From contig NZ_CP107551.1 of assembly GCF_025837095.1 (NCBI RefSeq), positions 4,334,668-4,398,667 on the forward strand: a stretch of DNA of 64,000 bases, read 5' to 3'. Shown one piece after another: positions 17,643-26,693 of this stretch. A program made the position numbers and the translations under genes. Under the pieces are notes generated by a model. That model saw only the letters and a program-made list of their open reading frames with translations, did not search any database and was not told the DNA's origin. Within the stretch, counting starts at the first letter, position 1, and every line of letters starts with the position of its first letter. Source of the stretch: Rhodococcus sp. Z13. Its GTDB lineage: Bacteria > Actinomycetota > Actinomycetes > Mycobacteriales > Mycobacteriaceae.

Positions 17643-18829
17643 CCGGGGCGACACTCACCGAGGCGCGTGCCATGCGGCACTTCCGTCAACTGGACCACCC
17701 GACGCTGGACCGGCTGTTCCTCCACCGTCCACAACCGTTCGGGCACGGGGATCTACGGGAACGCCTCGCGACCGCTCTCGGCGCGACCCTCTACGTTCCC
17801 GCCACCCGCCCCGATCTCACCGCGACGATCGTGCGGCGCGCCGTCGAGGGGGTGACCTCCATGGTTCTCGACCTCGAGGACGCCGTCGCCGACGACGAGG
17901 TCGAGGACGGATTCCGCAACGCGATCGACACGCTCGACGCGCTCGCCGCCCGCGGACCCGCACCGTTGATGCTGTTCGTCCGGGTGAGGACTCCGGACGG
18001 CATCGACCGGATCGTGTCGGGGCTCGGTGCAGGCGCCGGTGTCCTCACCGGCTTCGTGCTGCCGAAGTTCACCTCGCACACCGGATCCGATTATCTCCGG
18101 GCCGTGACCGCAGCCTCCTTGCGACTGGGACGCCGGTTGTACGCCATGCCCGTCATGGAGTCCTCGGAGATCGTCCACCGCGAGACCCGCGACGACGAAC
18201 TGCGCGCGGTCTCGGCGATCCTTGCGGAGCACCGCGACAGCGTGCTCGCCGTCCGGATCGGCGCGACCGACATGTGCTCCACCTTCGGGATCCGCCGCGA
18301 CCGGGACCTGACCATCTACGACGTGCGGGTCGTGGTCGACGTGATCGCCGCCGTCGTCAACTATCTCGGCCGCACGGACGGCACGGGTTTCGTGATCACC
18401 GGCCCGGTCTGGGAGTACTTCGCCGACCACGAGCGCATGTTCCGGCCGTTGCTGCGGTCCACTCCCTTCGAGGAGCACGACGCGGTGCTGTTCCGGCAGC
18501 AGCTCGTCAGCCGCGATCTCGACGGGCTGCTGCGCGAGATCGCCCTCGACCGCGCCAACGGGATCCAGGGCAAGACGGTCATCCACCCCTCGCATGTCGC
18601 TGCGGTGCACGCACTCTCGGCGGTCACCCACGAGGAGTACCACGATGCGACGGACATCCTCGACCGCGACACCGGGGGCGTGCAGGCGTCCGGTTACGGA
18701 AACAAGATGAACGAACGACGCCCGCACCGGACCTGGGCCGAGCAGACGCTCCTGCGCGCCTCCGTCTTCGGGGTCACCCGCAAAGGAGTCACCTTCGTGG
18801 ACCTGCTGACCGCACTGGTGGAACGATGA
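17639..18829 (+). CDS. HpcH/HpaI aldolase/citrate-lyase family protein of the Ter locus
   Basis: This 396-residue protein has the CitE/HpcH TIM-barrel pattern: TLYVPATRPD, then SMVLDLEDAVADDEVE carrying the metal-binding acids, FVRVRTPDGID, AMPVMESSEIV and, near the C-terminus, GKTVIHPSHVAAV. It is longer than ordinary CitE (about 280) because of an extended C-terminal region. ATG 17639 overlaps the previous stop, and its own stop overlaps the next ATG. In Ter loci such lyases are predicted to join or split a carbon skeleton for an unknown nucleoside-like metabolite. The reaction is not proven. Confidence 0.87.
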   Translation: MTGATLTEARAMRHFRQLDHPTLDRLFLHRPQPFGHGDLRERLATALGATLYVPATRPDLTATIVRRAVEGVTSMVLDLEDAVADDEVEDGFRNAIDTLDALAARGPAPLMLFVRVRTPDGIDRIVSGLGAGAGVLTGFVLPKFTSHTGSDYLRAVTAASLRLGRRLYAMPVMESSEIVHRETRDDELRAVSAILAEHRDSVLAVRIGATDMCSTFGIRRDRDLTIYDVRVVVDVIAAVVNYLGRTDGTGFVITGPVWEYFADHERMFRPLLRSTPFEEHDAVLFRQQLVSRDLDGLLREIALDRANGIQGKTVIHPSHVAAVHALSAVTHEEYHDATDILDRDTGGVQASGYGNKMNERRPHRTWAEQTLLRASVFGVTRKGVTFVDLLTALVER

Positions 18830-20139
18830 CCGGAGTCCTCGAAGTTCCCTGGTCCACTGCAGAATTCGGCCTCACGATCCGGCACGGCGAGTCGTCGTGC
18901 GGGTACACCGTCACCGGGCTCGTCGAACCCGGTCTGCGCCGCAATCCCCGCCGCGCGCACCTGCTGGTGTCCACGGTGCTCGGCAAGCACATCCCCACCG
19001 ACCCCGCCGCGGTGCTCGGTGCGGGCCACCGGCTGGGCGAGCTGGTCGCGGATCTGCTGGGCGACAGCGCCTCCGACGCGGTCGTCCTCGGGTTCGCCGA
19101 GACAGCAACGGGTCTGGGCCACTGTGTCGCAGACGCTCTCGCCGCGGCGTGCTGCCTGCACTCGACGCGCCGGCGGGTCCCGGGTGCCGAGGTGTTCACC
19201 GGCTTCGAGGAAGGCCACTCGCACGCGACCTTCCATCTGCTCCAGCCCACCTCGGGTGACCTGTTCGCCAATGCGGCACCGCTCGTCCTCGTGGACGACG
19301 AGATCTCGACGGGGGCGACCGCGGTGGACGCCATCCGCGCGCTGCACCGCAGCCATCCACGCGAGCGGTACGTGGTGGCGTCGCTCGTCGACATGCGCAC
19401 GGACGAGCACCGGCGCCGCACGGCCGAGGTCGCCGCGGAGCTCGGTGCCCGCATCGATCACGTGGCCCTCGCGAGCGGGCACGCCGTCGTACCCGACGAT
19501 CTCGTCGCGCGGGTCTCGGCCCTTCCCGAGCCGCAGCTGAATCCCGTGGGGGACCGGCGCGGGGAGGCGCGGTTCGTGCAGGCGGCATGGCCGTCGCACG
19601 TGCCCGACGGTGGACGGCACGGGCTGCTCCGTTCCGACGCACCGGCTTTCGACGCGGCGCTGGAGGCCGTCACCGACGCGGTGACCGCCGTGCGGGACGC
19701 CGACCGGCCGGTGATCGTGATCGGGCACGAGGAGCTCATGTACCTGCCGCTGCGGCTGGCCGAGGCCCTCGCCGGGCGCGGCACTCCCACCCGGTTCCAG
19801 ACCACCACCCGCTCCCCCGCCTACGTCATGGACGTCGACGGGTACCCGCTGCGGCGTGGATTCCGTTTCACGGCACCGGAGCACATCGCCGCAGAGGTCG
19901 AGGACGAGGTACCGCGTTATCTCTACAACGCGCAGTGGCCCTCCCCGACGCCGTCGTGTCCGGAACTACCGTCACGTCCGGAACTGGTGCTCGTGATCGA
20001 CACACCCGCCGACACCGACCGGCTCCGCGCGCCGGGCGGCCTGCTCGATGTGCTCACCGCCGCCGGCGAGGACGTCCTCGTCGTGGTGGTCCCCGCCGCC
20101 GACCCGGCCGTGCTCCGTTCCTCCAGGGAGGCGAGATGA
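18826..20139 (+). CDS. Phosphoribosyltransferase-TRSP domain protein
   Basis: This 437-residue protein has an N-terminal type I phosphoribosyltransferase fold with the PRPP loop PLVLVDDEISTGATAVDAI near residue 155 and an upstream VVLGFAETATGLGH loop. Its C-terminal half contains TTRSPAYVMD near residue 325, the motif that names the TRSP domain. The architecture is characteristic of the biosynthetic part of Ter stress loci, where it is predicted to attach or remove a phosphoribosyl group on a base-like molecule. ATG 18826 overlaps the lyase stop and the end overlaps the next start, so synthesis should be coordinated. Confidence 0.88.
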   Translation: MTGVLEVPWSTAEFGLTIRHGESSCGYTVTGLVEPGLRRNPRRAHLLVSTVLGKHIPTDPAAVLGAGHRLGELVADLLGDSASDAVVLGFAETATGLGHCVADALAAACCLHSTRRRVPGAEVFTGFEEGHSHATFHLLQPTSGDLFANAAPLVLVDDEISTGATAVDAIRALHRSHPRERYVVASLVDMRTDEHRRRTAEVAAELGARIDHVALASGHAVVPDDLVARVSALPEPQLNPVGDRRGEARFVQAAWPSHVPDGGRHGLLRSDAPAFDAALEAVTDAVTAVRDADRPVIVIGHEELMYLPLRLAEALAGRGTPTRFQTTTRSPAYVMDVDGYPLRRGFRFTAPEHIAAEVEDEVPRYLYNAQWPSPTPSCPELPSRPELVLVIDTPADTDRLRAPGGLLDVLTAAGEDVLVVVVPAADPAVLRSSREAR

Positions 20140-21242
20140 CCACCCCGCTCACCGGGCCCGAATTCGGCTCGTACGCACCCGACGAGGTGACCTGGCTGCT
20201 CAAGGACCTCTCCCATGTCGACCTCGAGGGCGACATCGCCGAGCGGGAGGCACGCATCCAGGCCGGGCTGTCGCACTACGCCGAGTCGCTGCCGATCGAG
20301 TACCAGCCCGACGCCGCCTACCGCGAATTGTTCGAGAAGGCCCTGGCCGGCACGGCCGGGCGGCTCGCGCACGCCGTCGGGACGGTCACCGAACTGCTGC
20401 TCGCCGAACGCGGCACGGACCTCACGCTCGTCTCGCTCGCGCGCGCCGGCACCCCGATCGGTATCCTGATCCGCCGGTGGGCGCTGCACAAGCACGGCGT
20501 GACGCTGCCGCACTACGCGGTGTCCATCGTGCGTGGACGCGGAATCGATTCCGCTGCACTGGACTACATCACGCAACGGCACGATCCGGAATCGGTGGTG
20601 TTCGTCGACGGCTGGACGGGCAAGGGCGCGATCGCACGCGAACTGTCCGCCGCCCTCGTCGACTACGCCGCGGCCGGTGGTCCCGTCCTGTCCGACGATC
20701 TCGTGGTGCTCGCCGATCCGGGACACTGCGTGCGCACCTACGGCACCCGCGACGACTTTCTGATCGCGTCGGCCTGCCTCAACTCCACGGTGTCGGGGCT
20801 GGTGTCGCGAACAGTGCTCAACGACAGGTGGATCGGGCCCGGGGAGTTCCACGGCGCCAAGTTCTACTCCCAGCTGGCCGCCGACGACGTGTCGAACCGC
20901 CTCCTCGACACCGTCACCGCCGAGTTCGACCACTGCGGTGACGCCGTCGCCTCCGCCCGCGCGGTGCTCGACTCCGACCGCACCCCGACCTGGGCCGGAT
21001 GGGAGTCCGTGGAGCAGGTGCGCGCCCGCTACGGCATCTCGAGCGTCAACTTCGTCAAACCCGGCGTCGGGGAGACCACCCGGGTGTTGTTGCGCCGTGT
21101 GCCGTGGAAGGTGCTCGTCCGCGACGTCACGGCCGAGGAGCACGCCCATATCCGGCTGCTCGCCGCCGCCCGGAACGTGCCCGTCGAGGAGGTCCCCGAT
21201 CTCGCGTACTCGTGCATGGGACTGATCAAGGACCTGCCGTGA
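20136..21242 (+). CDS. StiP-type protein with C-terminal PELOTA RNA-binding domain
   Basis: This 368-residue protein matches the family called cysteine protease StiP, better read as a second PRTase-like enzyme. TLVSLARAGTPIGILI (about residue 90) and VVFVDGWTGKGAIARE (about residue 155) resemble a PRPP-binding core, and NSTVSGLVSRTVLN follows. The last 70 residues (VNFVKPGVGETTRVLLRRVP through VPDLAYSCMGLI) form a PELOTA-type RNA-binding module. A CAGGGAGG site precedes ATG 20136, which overlaps the preceding stop. The PELOTA domain suggests the enzyme acts on, or is tethered to, RNA; this is family inference. Confidence 0.85.
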   Translation: MTTPLTGPEFGSYAPDEVTWLLKDLSHVDLEGDIAEREARIQAGLSHYAESLPIEYQPDAAYRELFEKALAGTAGRLAHAVGTVTELLLAERGTDLTLVSLARAGTPIGILIRRWALHKHGVTLPHYAVSIVRGRGIDSAALDYITQRHDPESVVFVDGWTGKGAIARELSAALVDYAAAGGPVLSDDLVVLADPGHCVRTYGTRDDFLIASACLNSTVSGLVSRTVLNDRWIGPGEFHGAKFYSQLAADDVSNRLLDTVTAEFDHCGDAVASARAVLDSDRTPTWAGWESVEQVRARYGISSVNFVKPGVGETTRVLLRRVPWKVLVRDVTAEEHAHIRLLAAARNVPVEEVPDLAYSCMGLIKDLP

Positions 21243-22072
21243 CCGCGTCCGCTCTTGTCGCCACCGATCTCGATCGCACCCTCATCTACTCGCGGGCCGC
21301 GATGGCGGACGACCGGCCCGACGACCTGCTGTGCGTCGAGTACTACGAGGGTGCGCCGCTCTCCTACGTCACCGAGGTCGAGGCACGGCTGCTGCGCGAG
21401 CTCGCCGACGAGGTGGCCGTCGTCCCCACCACCACACGCACCCCCGAGCAGTTCCGCCGCATCGACCTTCCCGGTGGGCCGTGGCACTACGCCATCACCA
21501 GCAACGGCGGCTGCATCCTCGAGGACGGACGGGTGGACGAGGGCTGGCGCCGCCGCATCGAAGGTGCCGTGTGCGCGGGCGGGGCGGGCCTCGACGAAGT
21601 CACCACCGAACTGCGCCGCCGGATCTCCGAGGAGTGGGTGTCGAAGTTCAGGATCGCCGACGACCTGTTCTGCTATCTCGTCGTCGACGTCGCCGCGCAG
21701 CCCTCCGGCTTCCTCGCGGACTGGCAGGACTGGTGCGCCTCGCGCGGCTGGAACGCCTCGCAGCAAGGCCGGAAGATCTACACGATGCCGGACGGCGTGT
21801 GCAAGAGCCGCGCGGTCGCGGAGGTGCGGAGCCGGCTCCGGGAGGCCGGGCTCCTCACGGACGACGCCCCGGTCCTCGCCGCCGGCGACGGTGCCCTCGA
21901 CGCCGAGATGCTCAAGGCCGCCGACGCCGCGATCCGCCCGCGCCACGGCGAACTCGAACTGCTGGACTGGCAGCATCCGACGGTGTCGGTCACCGAGGCC
22001 GCGGGCATCGCGGCGGGCGAGGAGATCCTCACCTGGTTCGCCCGGTCCGCTCGGTTCTCCGCGGCTTCGTAG
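21239..22072 (+). CDS. HAD-superfamily phosphatase of the Ter locus
   Basis: This 277-residue haloacid-dehalogenase-fold hydrolase starts at GTG 21239, overlapping the previous stop. Motif I is VATDLDRTLIYS (nucleophile Asp10), motif II is VVPTTTRTPEQF, the cap region lies between, a conserved Lys is in GVCKSRAVAE, and motif IV is LAAGDGALDAEML. Family members in Ter loci are predicted to remove phosphate from a sugar or nucleotide intermediate made by the neighbouring PRTase-like enzymes. It is the fourth enzyme in the overlapping set from 17639 to 22072. The substrate is unknown. Confidence 0.88.
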   Translation: MTASALVATDLDRTLIYSRAAMADDRPDDLLCVEYYEGAPLSYVTEVEARLLRELADEVAVVPTTTRTPEQFRRIDLPGGPWHYAITSNGGCILEDGRVDEGWRRRIEGAVCAGGAGLDEVTTELRRRISEEWVSKFRIADDLFCYLVVDVAAQPSGFLADWQDWCASRGWNASQQGRKIYTMPDGVCKSRAVAEVRSRLREAGLLTDDAPVLAAGDGALDAEMLKAADAAIRPRHGELELLDWQHPTVSVTEAAGIAAGEEILTWFARSARFSAAS

Positions 22073-22126
22073 AGTAGGGATGCCAGCCGACCGCCCGCCC
22101 GGTCACCGACACAGTGAGGACACATC

Positions 22127-23395
22127 TTGCCGACTTCGCTCTCCAAGGGTCAGAACGGACCGTTGACCGCGTCCGACGTGGTCGTCTCGCTCGAGTTGAC
22201 CACCCCGGCGGACCTGTCCGCGCTGCTGGTCAAGGCGGACGGCAAGGTGCGATCGGACGCCGACTTCGTGTTCTTCAACCAGCCCACCGGCCCCGGTGTG
22301 CGGCTGGTGCCGGGCGCCCCGGGTCAGGCCGCCTCGCTCGCGGTGTCGCTCGCGCAGGTGCCCGCCGACATCGACCAGGTGCGTGCGGTGATCACCCTCG
22401 ACGACCCGTCGAGCAGCTTCGGCCGGTTCGCGCCGCCGACCGCCCGTGTCGCCGACGGCACCGGCACCGTGCTGTACGAGTACCTGATCGAGGGTCTGAC
22501 GAGCGAGTCCGTCGTCATCGCGCTGGAGCTGTACCGGCGCCAGGGCGCATGGAAGGTCCGGGCGGTGGGCCAGGGTTACGCGGGCGGATTCGCGGACCTG
22601 GTGACCGACCACGGCGTCAGCGTCGACGACGCTCCCGCGCCGTCCGCTCCGGCTGCTCCCACACCGCCCCCGGCTGCTCCCACACCGCCCCCGGCGCCGC
22701 CGGTGCAGACGGCACCTCCCGTGCAGTCTGCGCCTCCGGCGCAGCCGGTTCAGCCCGCACAGCCGGTTCAGCAGGCACAGCCGGCACAACCCGCCGAGGT
22801 CAGCCTCACGAAGGCCCGGCCGGTGAGCCTGGTCAAGGGTCAGAAGGTCACGCTCCGCAAGGACGGTGGCGTCGCCCTGACCTACCTGACCATGGGTCTC
22901 GGCTGGGATCCGGTGCAGAAGCGCGGACTGTTCGGCAACCGTTCCGCCGACATCGACCTCGACGCCTCGGCGGTGATGTTCGCCGACAACCAGATCGCCG
23001 ACGTCGTCTACTACGGGCAGCTGCGTTCGAAGGACGGCTCGATCCAGCATCAGGGCGACAACCTCACCGGTGTCGGTGAGGGCGACGACGAGGTGATCCT
23101 CGTCGACCTCACCCGCGTGCCCGCGCACGTGAACACCGTGATGTTCATCGTGACCTCCTACAAGGGCCACACCTTCGAGCAGGTGCAGAACGCCTTCTGC
23201 CGCCTCGTGGACGGCACCACCGACATCGAACTCGCCCGCTACACCCTGCAGGGCGGCATGCCGTTCACCGGCATGGTCATGGCGAAGGTCTTCCGGCAGG
23301 GCGGCGACTGGAGGCTGCAGGCCATCGGCGAGGGGATGCAGGCGAAGCACCCGGGCGAGGCGGCCCCGCAGCTGAGCCGGTTCCTGGTCTCGTAG
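22127..23395 (+). CDS. Double TerD-domain protein with Pro/Gln-rich linker
   Basis: This 422-residue protein starts with TTG at 22127, seven bases after GTGAGGA. The first TerD-like domain (about residues 1-165) lacks the acidic DLDAS and GDNxTG motifs and has DADFVFFNQPTGPGVRLVPG instead. A linker of about 60 residues is built from PAPPVQ and QPVQPA-like repeats. The second TerD domain (about residues 225-420) keeps DIDLDASAVMF and [15 protein letters not shown] and so can bind calcium. Pairing a degenerate and an active domain suggests one contacts partners and the other senses metal. It follows the HAD gene by 54 bp and may share its transcript. Confidence 0.87.
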   Translation: MPTSLSKGQNGPLTASDVVVSLELTTPADLSALLVKADGKVRSDADFVFFNQPTGPGVRLVPGAPGQAASLAVSLAQVPADIDQVRAVITLDDPSSSFGRFAPPTARVADGTGTVLYEYLIEGLTSESVVIALELYRRQGAWKVRAVGQGYAGGFADLVTDHGVSVDDAPAPSAPAAPTPPPAAPTPPPAPPVQTAPPVQSAPPAQPVQPAQPVQQAQPAQPAEVSLTKARPVSLVKGQKVTLRKDGGVALTYLTMGLGWDPVQKRGLFGNRSADIDLDASAVMFADNQIADVVYYGQLRSKDGSIQHQGDNLTGVGEGDDEVILVDLTRVPAHVNTVMFIVTSYKGHTFEQVQNAFCRLVDGTTDIELARYTLQGGMPFTGMVMAKVFRQGGDWRLQAIGEGMQAKHPGEAAPQLSRFLVS

Positions 23396-23401
23396 GCGCC
23401 C

Positions 23402-24994
23402 GTGAGCGAACACTTCACAGCGGGACGCAACGCCCCGCTGACGACTCGTACCGTCCGGTTCACCGCGACCGCCGGCGTCCCGCTGGACGTGTGCGCGTTC
23501 GTGGTGGACGACCGGTGGCACGTGTCGTCCCCCGCCGACGCGGTGTTCTACAACCAGCCGGCCACGCCGGGCGTGCGGCTCGAGGGCGACACGCTGCTCG
23601 TCGACCCCGCCGCGGTGCGGCCCGGTGCCCGGGTTCTCTGCGCGGTCGGCGCCGGACGTTCGGTACCCGTGACGACCACGCTGGCCGACGCGGCCGGTGG
23701 CGTCGTGGCGACGTTTCACGTGGAACCGACCGACGGTGAGACGGCGTTGCTGTGCTGGGAGATCTACCGTCGCGGCGACGCGTGGAAGATCCGCGCGCTC
23801 GGGCAGGGTTACACCGGCGGGCTCGAGCGGATGTTCACCGCCCACGGTGTCGAGGTCGACGGCGCAGAGGTCGACCGCGCAGAGGTCGACGGTGCCGAGG
23901 GCGGCACCCCGGTCGACGGTGCCGAGGGCGGCACCCCGGTCGACGGTGCCGAGGTCGGCACCCCGACCGACGGTGCCGAGGCTCCCGCGGAACCCGGGCT
24001 TCCTCCGCTCGAACTGCTGTGGCGCATCTTCGAGGACGCCGCCCGGTCGGCGGCGGCGTGCACGTCCACCTACGAGTTCGCCCAGCAGCGGCTCGACGAC
24101 GAACTGTCCGCCGCCGTGGCCGACCCCGCGGACCGCACCGGCCCGGCCGCCGAACGACGACGCGAACGGGCCGAGGAACGCTATCGCGAACTCGTCGACG
24201 CCGCGGACGAGCGGTACCGGGACGACAGCGCGGTGCTCACCGCCGAACTGCTCACCGTCGACGCGACCCTGCCGCCGGCCCTCGCGTCATGGTCGTCGCC
24301 GAGCTGGTCGCGGCCCGGAACCCCGAGCGACGGGGTGCGCGTCGGCGAGGTGTGGGCCCCCGACCTCGGGGCGCTGCGCATCCCCCTGTGCCTGCCCGCC
24401 CCGCTGATCCGGCCGTTGTGGCTCGAGGGCGACCCGGCCGAGCTCGGTCCCGTCGTCTCGGCGCTGACCGTGCGGCTGCTCGCCGCGTGCCCCGGCACGC
24501 TGCTGCACCTGATCGATCCCGCGCGTTCGCTGCCCGGGCTCACGAGCCTCACCGCTCCTCTGCTCGCGGGACCACCGGTGCTCGACAGCGAGCACGTCGC
24601 GGCGCGGCTGCGGGGACTCGCCGAGGCCGCCGACCTCGACGCCCTGGCCCAGCAGATCGAATCGGAATCCGGTTCGCCCGCACCTCTTCTCGTCGTCCTC
24701 GGCAGCATGCCGCACGGATACGGCCAGGAAGACCTGATCCAGCTGCTGCGGTTGGTGAAATCACCTGCGAACCGCAGTATCTCAGTGATCCTCGCCGGTG
24801 AGGCGGGCGCGGACGACGATCCGATCGTGCGGTTGCTGCGCGAGGAGGCCGAGTGTCTGCCCGGCGACGCCGAGGGCCACCTGATCGACCCGTGGACCGG
24901 CGGGCAGTGGACGTTCACCCCGGACCGTCTGCCCACCGACACGGAGTTGCTGCGCAACGTCGTGGAGGGACCCGGCCGTCAGGACCGCGTGTGA
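23402..24994 (+). CDS. TerD-domain fusion protein with unidentified C-terminal domain
   Basis: This 530-residue protein starts at GTG 23402, six bases after the previous stop. Residues 1-155 form a degenerate TerD domain without the acidic motifs (ADAVFYNQPATPGVRLEGD, IRALGQGYTGGLERMF). A repeat-rich linker (VDGAEGGTP units) follows, then a helical segment (about 200-295). The C-terminal 230 residues contain GTLLHLIDPARSLPGL and APLLVVLGSMPHGYGQEDL. Spacing and predicted strands are reminiscent of an FtsK/HerA-type ATPase core, but no Walker A loop is visible, so this is a weak inference. It may be a non-catalytic partner in the Ter complex. Confidence 0.82.
   Translation: MSEHFTAGRNAPLTTRTVRFTATAGVPLDVCAFVVDDRWHVSSPADAVFYNQPATPGVRLEGDTLLVDPAAVRPGARVLCAVGAGRSVPVTTTLADAAGGVVATFHVEPTDGETALLCWEIYRRGDAWKIRALGQGYTGGLERMFTAHGVEVDGAEVDRAEVDGAEGGTPVDGAEGGTPVDGAEVGTPTDGAEAPAEPGLPPLELLWRIFEDAARSAAACTSTYEFAQQRLDDELSAAVADPADRTGPAAERRRERAEERYRELVDAADERYRDDSAVLTAELLTVDATLPPALASWSSPSWSRPGTPSDGVRVGEVWAPDLGALRIPLCLPAPLIRPLWLEGDPAELGPVVSALTVRLLAACPGTLLHLIDPARSLPGLTSLTAPLLAGPPVLDSEHVAARLRGLAEAADLDALAQQIESESGSPAPLLVVLGSMPHGYGQEDLIQLLRLVKSPANRSISVILAGEAGADDDPIVRLLREEAECLPGDAEGHLIDPWTGGQWTFTPDRLPTDTELLRNVVEGPGRQDRV
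23885..23965 (+). repeat. Three in-frame 27-bp tandem repeats inside the TerD fusion gene
   Basis: A 27-bp unit beginning GTCGACGGTGCCGAGG is repeated at 23885-23911, 23912-23938 and 23939-23965, with a shorter copy after it and 15-bp relatives before it from 23855. The unit keeps the reading frame and encodes VDGAEGGTP, so copy number could vary without disrupting the gene. It forms a flexible acidic linker. Confidence 0.85.
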
Positions 24995-25127
24995 CGGCCG
25001 GACTCCGCTCATAGGTTTGTCCTAACGTTTCGTGCGGCTGCCGGTCTTTGTAGCCGACGTCACGATCGTGTTCGACTGAAACGCGTGGACGGCACGTCCC
25101 CGTTGTCTCGGCGATCAGGAGCGTGAT

Positions 25128-26693
25128 GTGAGCGAGTTGCACCTTCCCAACCGCATCCGGCGGATGGCAGCGGAGCACCCCGATCGTGCTGCGGTCAGCT
25201 CCGGCGACACGACCCTCACCTACTCGCAGTTCGACGACCTCACCAACCGCGTCGCCTCGGCGCTCACCACCGTGCCCGTCGAGTCGAAGCGGATCGGTGC
25301 GCTGCTGCGCATGGGCCTGCCCGGCGCCGCGTCCTTCGTCGGCTGCGCGAAGGCCGGGCTCGTGTTCACCCCGCTCAACTGGCGTCTGAACCCCGCCGAG
25401 GTCGCCGACATCGCCGACGACGCCCAGCTCGACGCGCTGATCGTCGAGGCCGAGTTCGCCGACTCCGCCCGCGCCGTCGCGAAGGTCCGGCCCGGCATCC
25501 CGATCGTGGTGGTCGGCGACCCCGCCGCGGTGCCCGATGCCCGGTCGTGGGACGACTTCGTCGCCTCCGGCGACGGGGTGGATCCCGGTTTCGGCGACGA
25601 TCCCGCGACCGAGCTGCTGCAGCTGTACACCTCCGGCACGACGGGCCGCCCGAAGGGCGTCGTGGCCACCCACCACAACCTGTTCAACGAGCCTCAGAAC
25701 TTCGCGTTGTACGAGTTCACCGACGACTCCGTCGCCCTCGACGCCCTGCCGCTGTTCCACATCGCCGGTACCGGCTGGATGAGCACGACCCTCTCGGCGG
25801 GTCTGCACCTGGTGCTGCTCGGCGAGATGCGCCCGAATCTCGTCGCCGAAGCGATCGCCGAGCACCGCATCACCCACGCCTTCCTGGTGCCGTCGGTGAT
25901 CGGGATGCTCGTCGAGATGCCCGATCTCGCCGAGTACGACCTGTCGTCGCTGCGACTCGTCGCCTACGGCGCCTCCCCCATCACCCCCGCGCAGCTGGCC
26001 CGCGCGATGGACACCCTCGGCTGCCGGTTCGTGCAGCGCTACGGCATGACCGAGACGATGGGGGCGCTCACCGCCCTGCGCGCCGACGACCACGACCCGC
26101 ACGGCGCACGCTCGTATCTGCTGCGGTCGGCCGGCACCCCGCTGCCCGGCGTCGACGTGCAGATCCGCGATCTCGCCACCGGTGAGCCGCTGCCCGCCGG
26201 GCAGACCGGCGAGATCGTGTGCCGCTCCCGCAACAACACCCCCGGATACTGGCGGCGCGACGCCGAGAACGCGGCGCTGTTCACCGCCGACGGTTTCCTG
26301 CGCACCGGCGACGCCGGGCACATCGACGAGGACGGCTATCTGTTCGTCACCGACCGGGTGAAGGACATGATCATCTCCGGCGGCGAGAACGTCTACCCCA
26401 TCGAGGTGGAGTCGGTGCTGGCCGAGCACCCGGCCATCGCGGAGGTCGCCGTCGTCGGGGTGCCCGACGACCGGTGGGGCGAAGCCGTCGTCGCCGCCGT
26501 GCGGATCGCGCCGGGCGCCGAGCGCCCGAGCGAGGACGAACTCGTGCAGTTCACTGTCGAGCGGCTCGCCTCCTACAAGAAGCCGCAGCGCATCCACTTC
26601 CTCGACGAGCTGCCCCGCAACGCCAGCGGCAAGATCCTCAAGCGCACGTTGCGCAACGAGTTCGCTCCCGCCCCGGAGGGGAGCACCTCGTGA
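25128..26693 (+). CDS. Fatty-acid/carboxylate CoA ligase (AMP-binding)
   Basis: This 521-residue adenylate-forming enzyme activates a carboxylic acid to its CoA ester through an acyl-AMP. It shows the P-loop LYTSGTTGRPKGVV near residue 168, RYGMTETMGAL near 304, FLRTGDAGHIDEDGYLFV with VTDRVKDMIISGGENVYPIE near 390-420, and the C-terminal catalytic lysine in ASGKILKR. The start is GTG 25128 with AGGAGCG ahead. It is the first gene of a unit whose next gene overlaps its stop (GTGA), followed by an enoyl-CoA hydratase. The acid is unknown; medium or branched chains or an aromatic are possible. Confidence 0.92.
   Translation: MSELHLPNRIRRMAAEHPDRAAVSSGDTTLTYSQFDDLTNRVASALTTVPVESKRIGALLRMGLPGAASFVGCAKAGLVFTPLNWRLNPAEVADIADDAQLDALIVEAEFADSARAVAKVRPGIPIVVVGDPAAVPDARSWDDFVASGDGVDPGFGDDPATELLQLYTSGTTGRPKGVVATHHNLFNEPQNFALYEFTDDSVALDALPLFHIAGTGWMSTTLSAGLHLVLLGEMRPNLVAEAIAEHRITHAFLVPSVIGMLVEMPDLAEYDLSSLRLVAYGASPITPAQLARAMDTLGCRFVQRYGMTETMGALTALRADDHDPHGARSYLLRSAGTPLPGVDVQIRDLATGEPLPAGQTGEIVCRSRNNTPGYWRRDAENAALFTADGFLRTGDAGHIDEDGYLFVTDRVKDMIISGGENVYPIEVESVLAEHPAIAEVAVVGVPDDRWGEAVVAAVRIAPGAERPSEDELVQFTVERLASYKKPQRIHFLDELPRNASGKILKRTLRNEFAPAPEGSTS

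Noticed and set aside
24915-26597. Reverse frame opposite the CoA ligase gene
   Set aside because: The forward gene carries all adenylate-forming motifs; the reverse translation is His/Asp/Val-rich without a domain.
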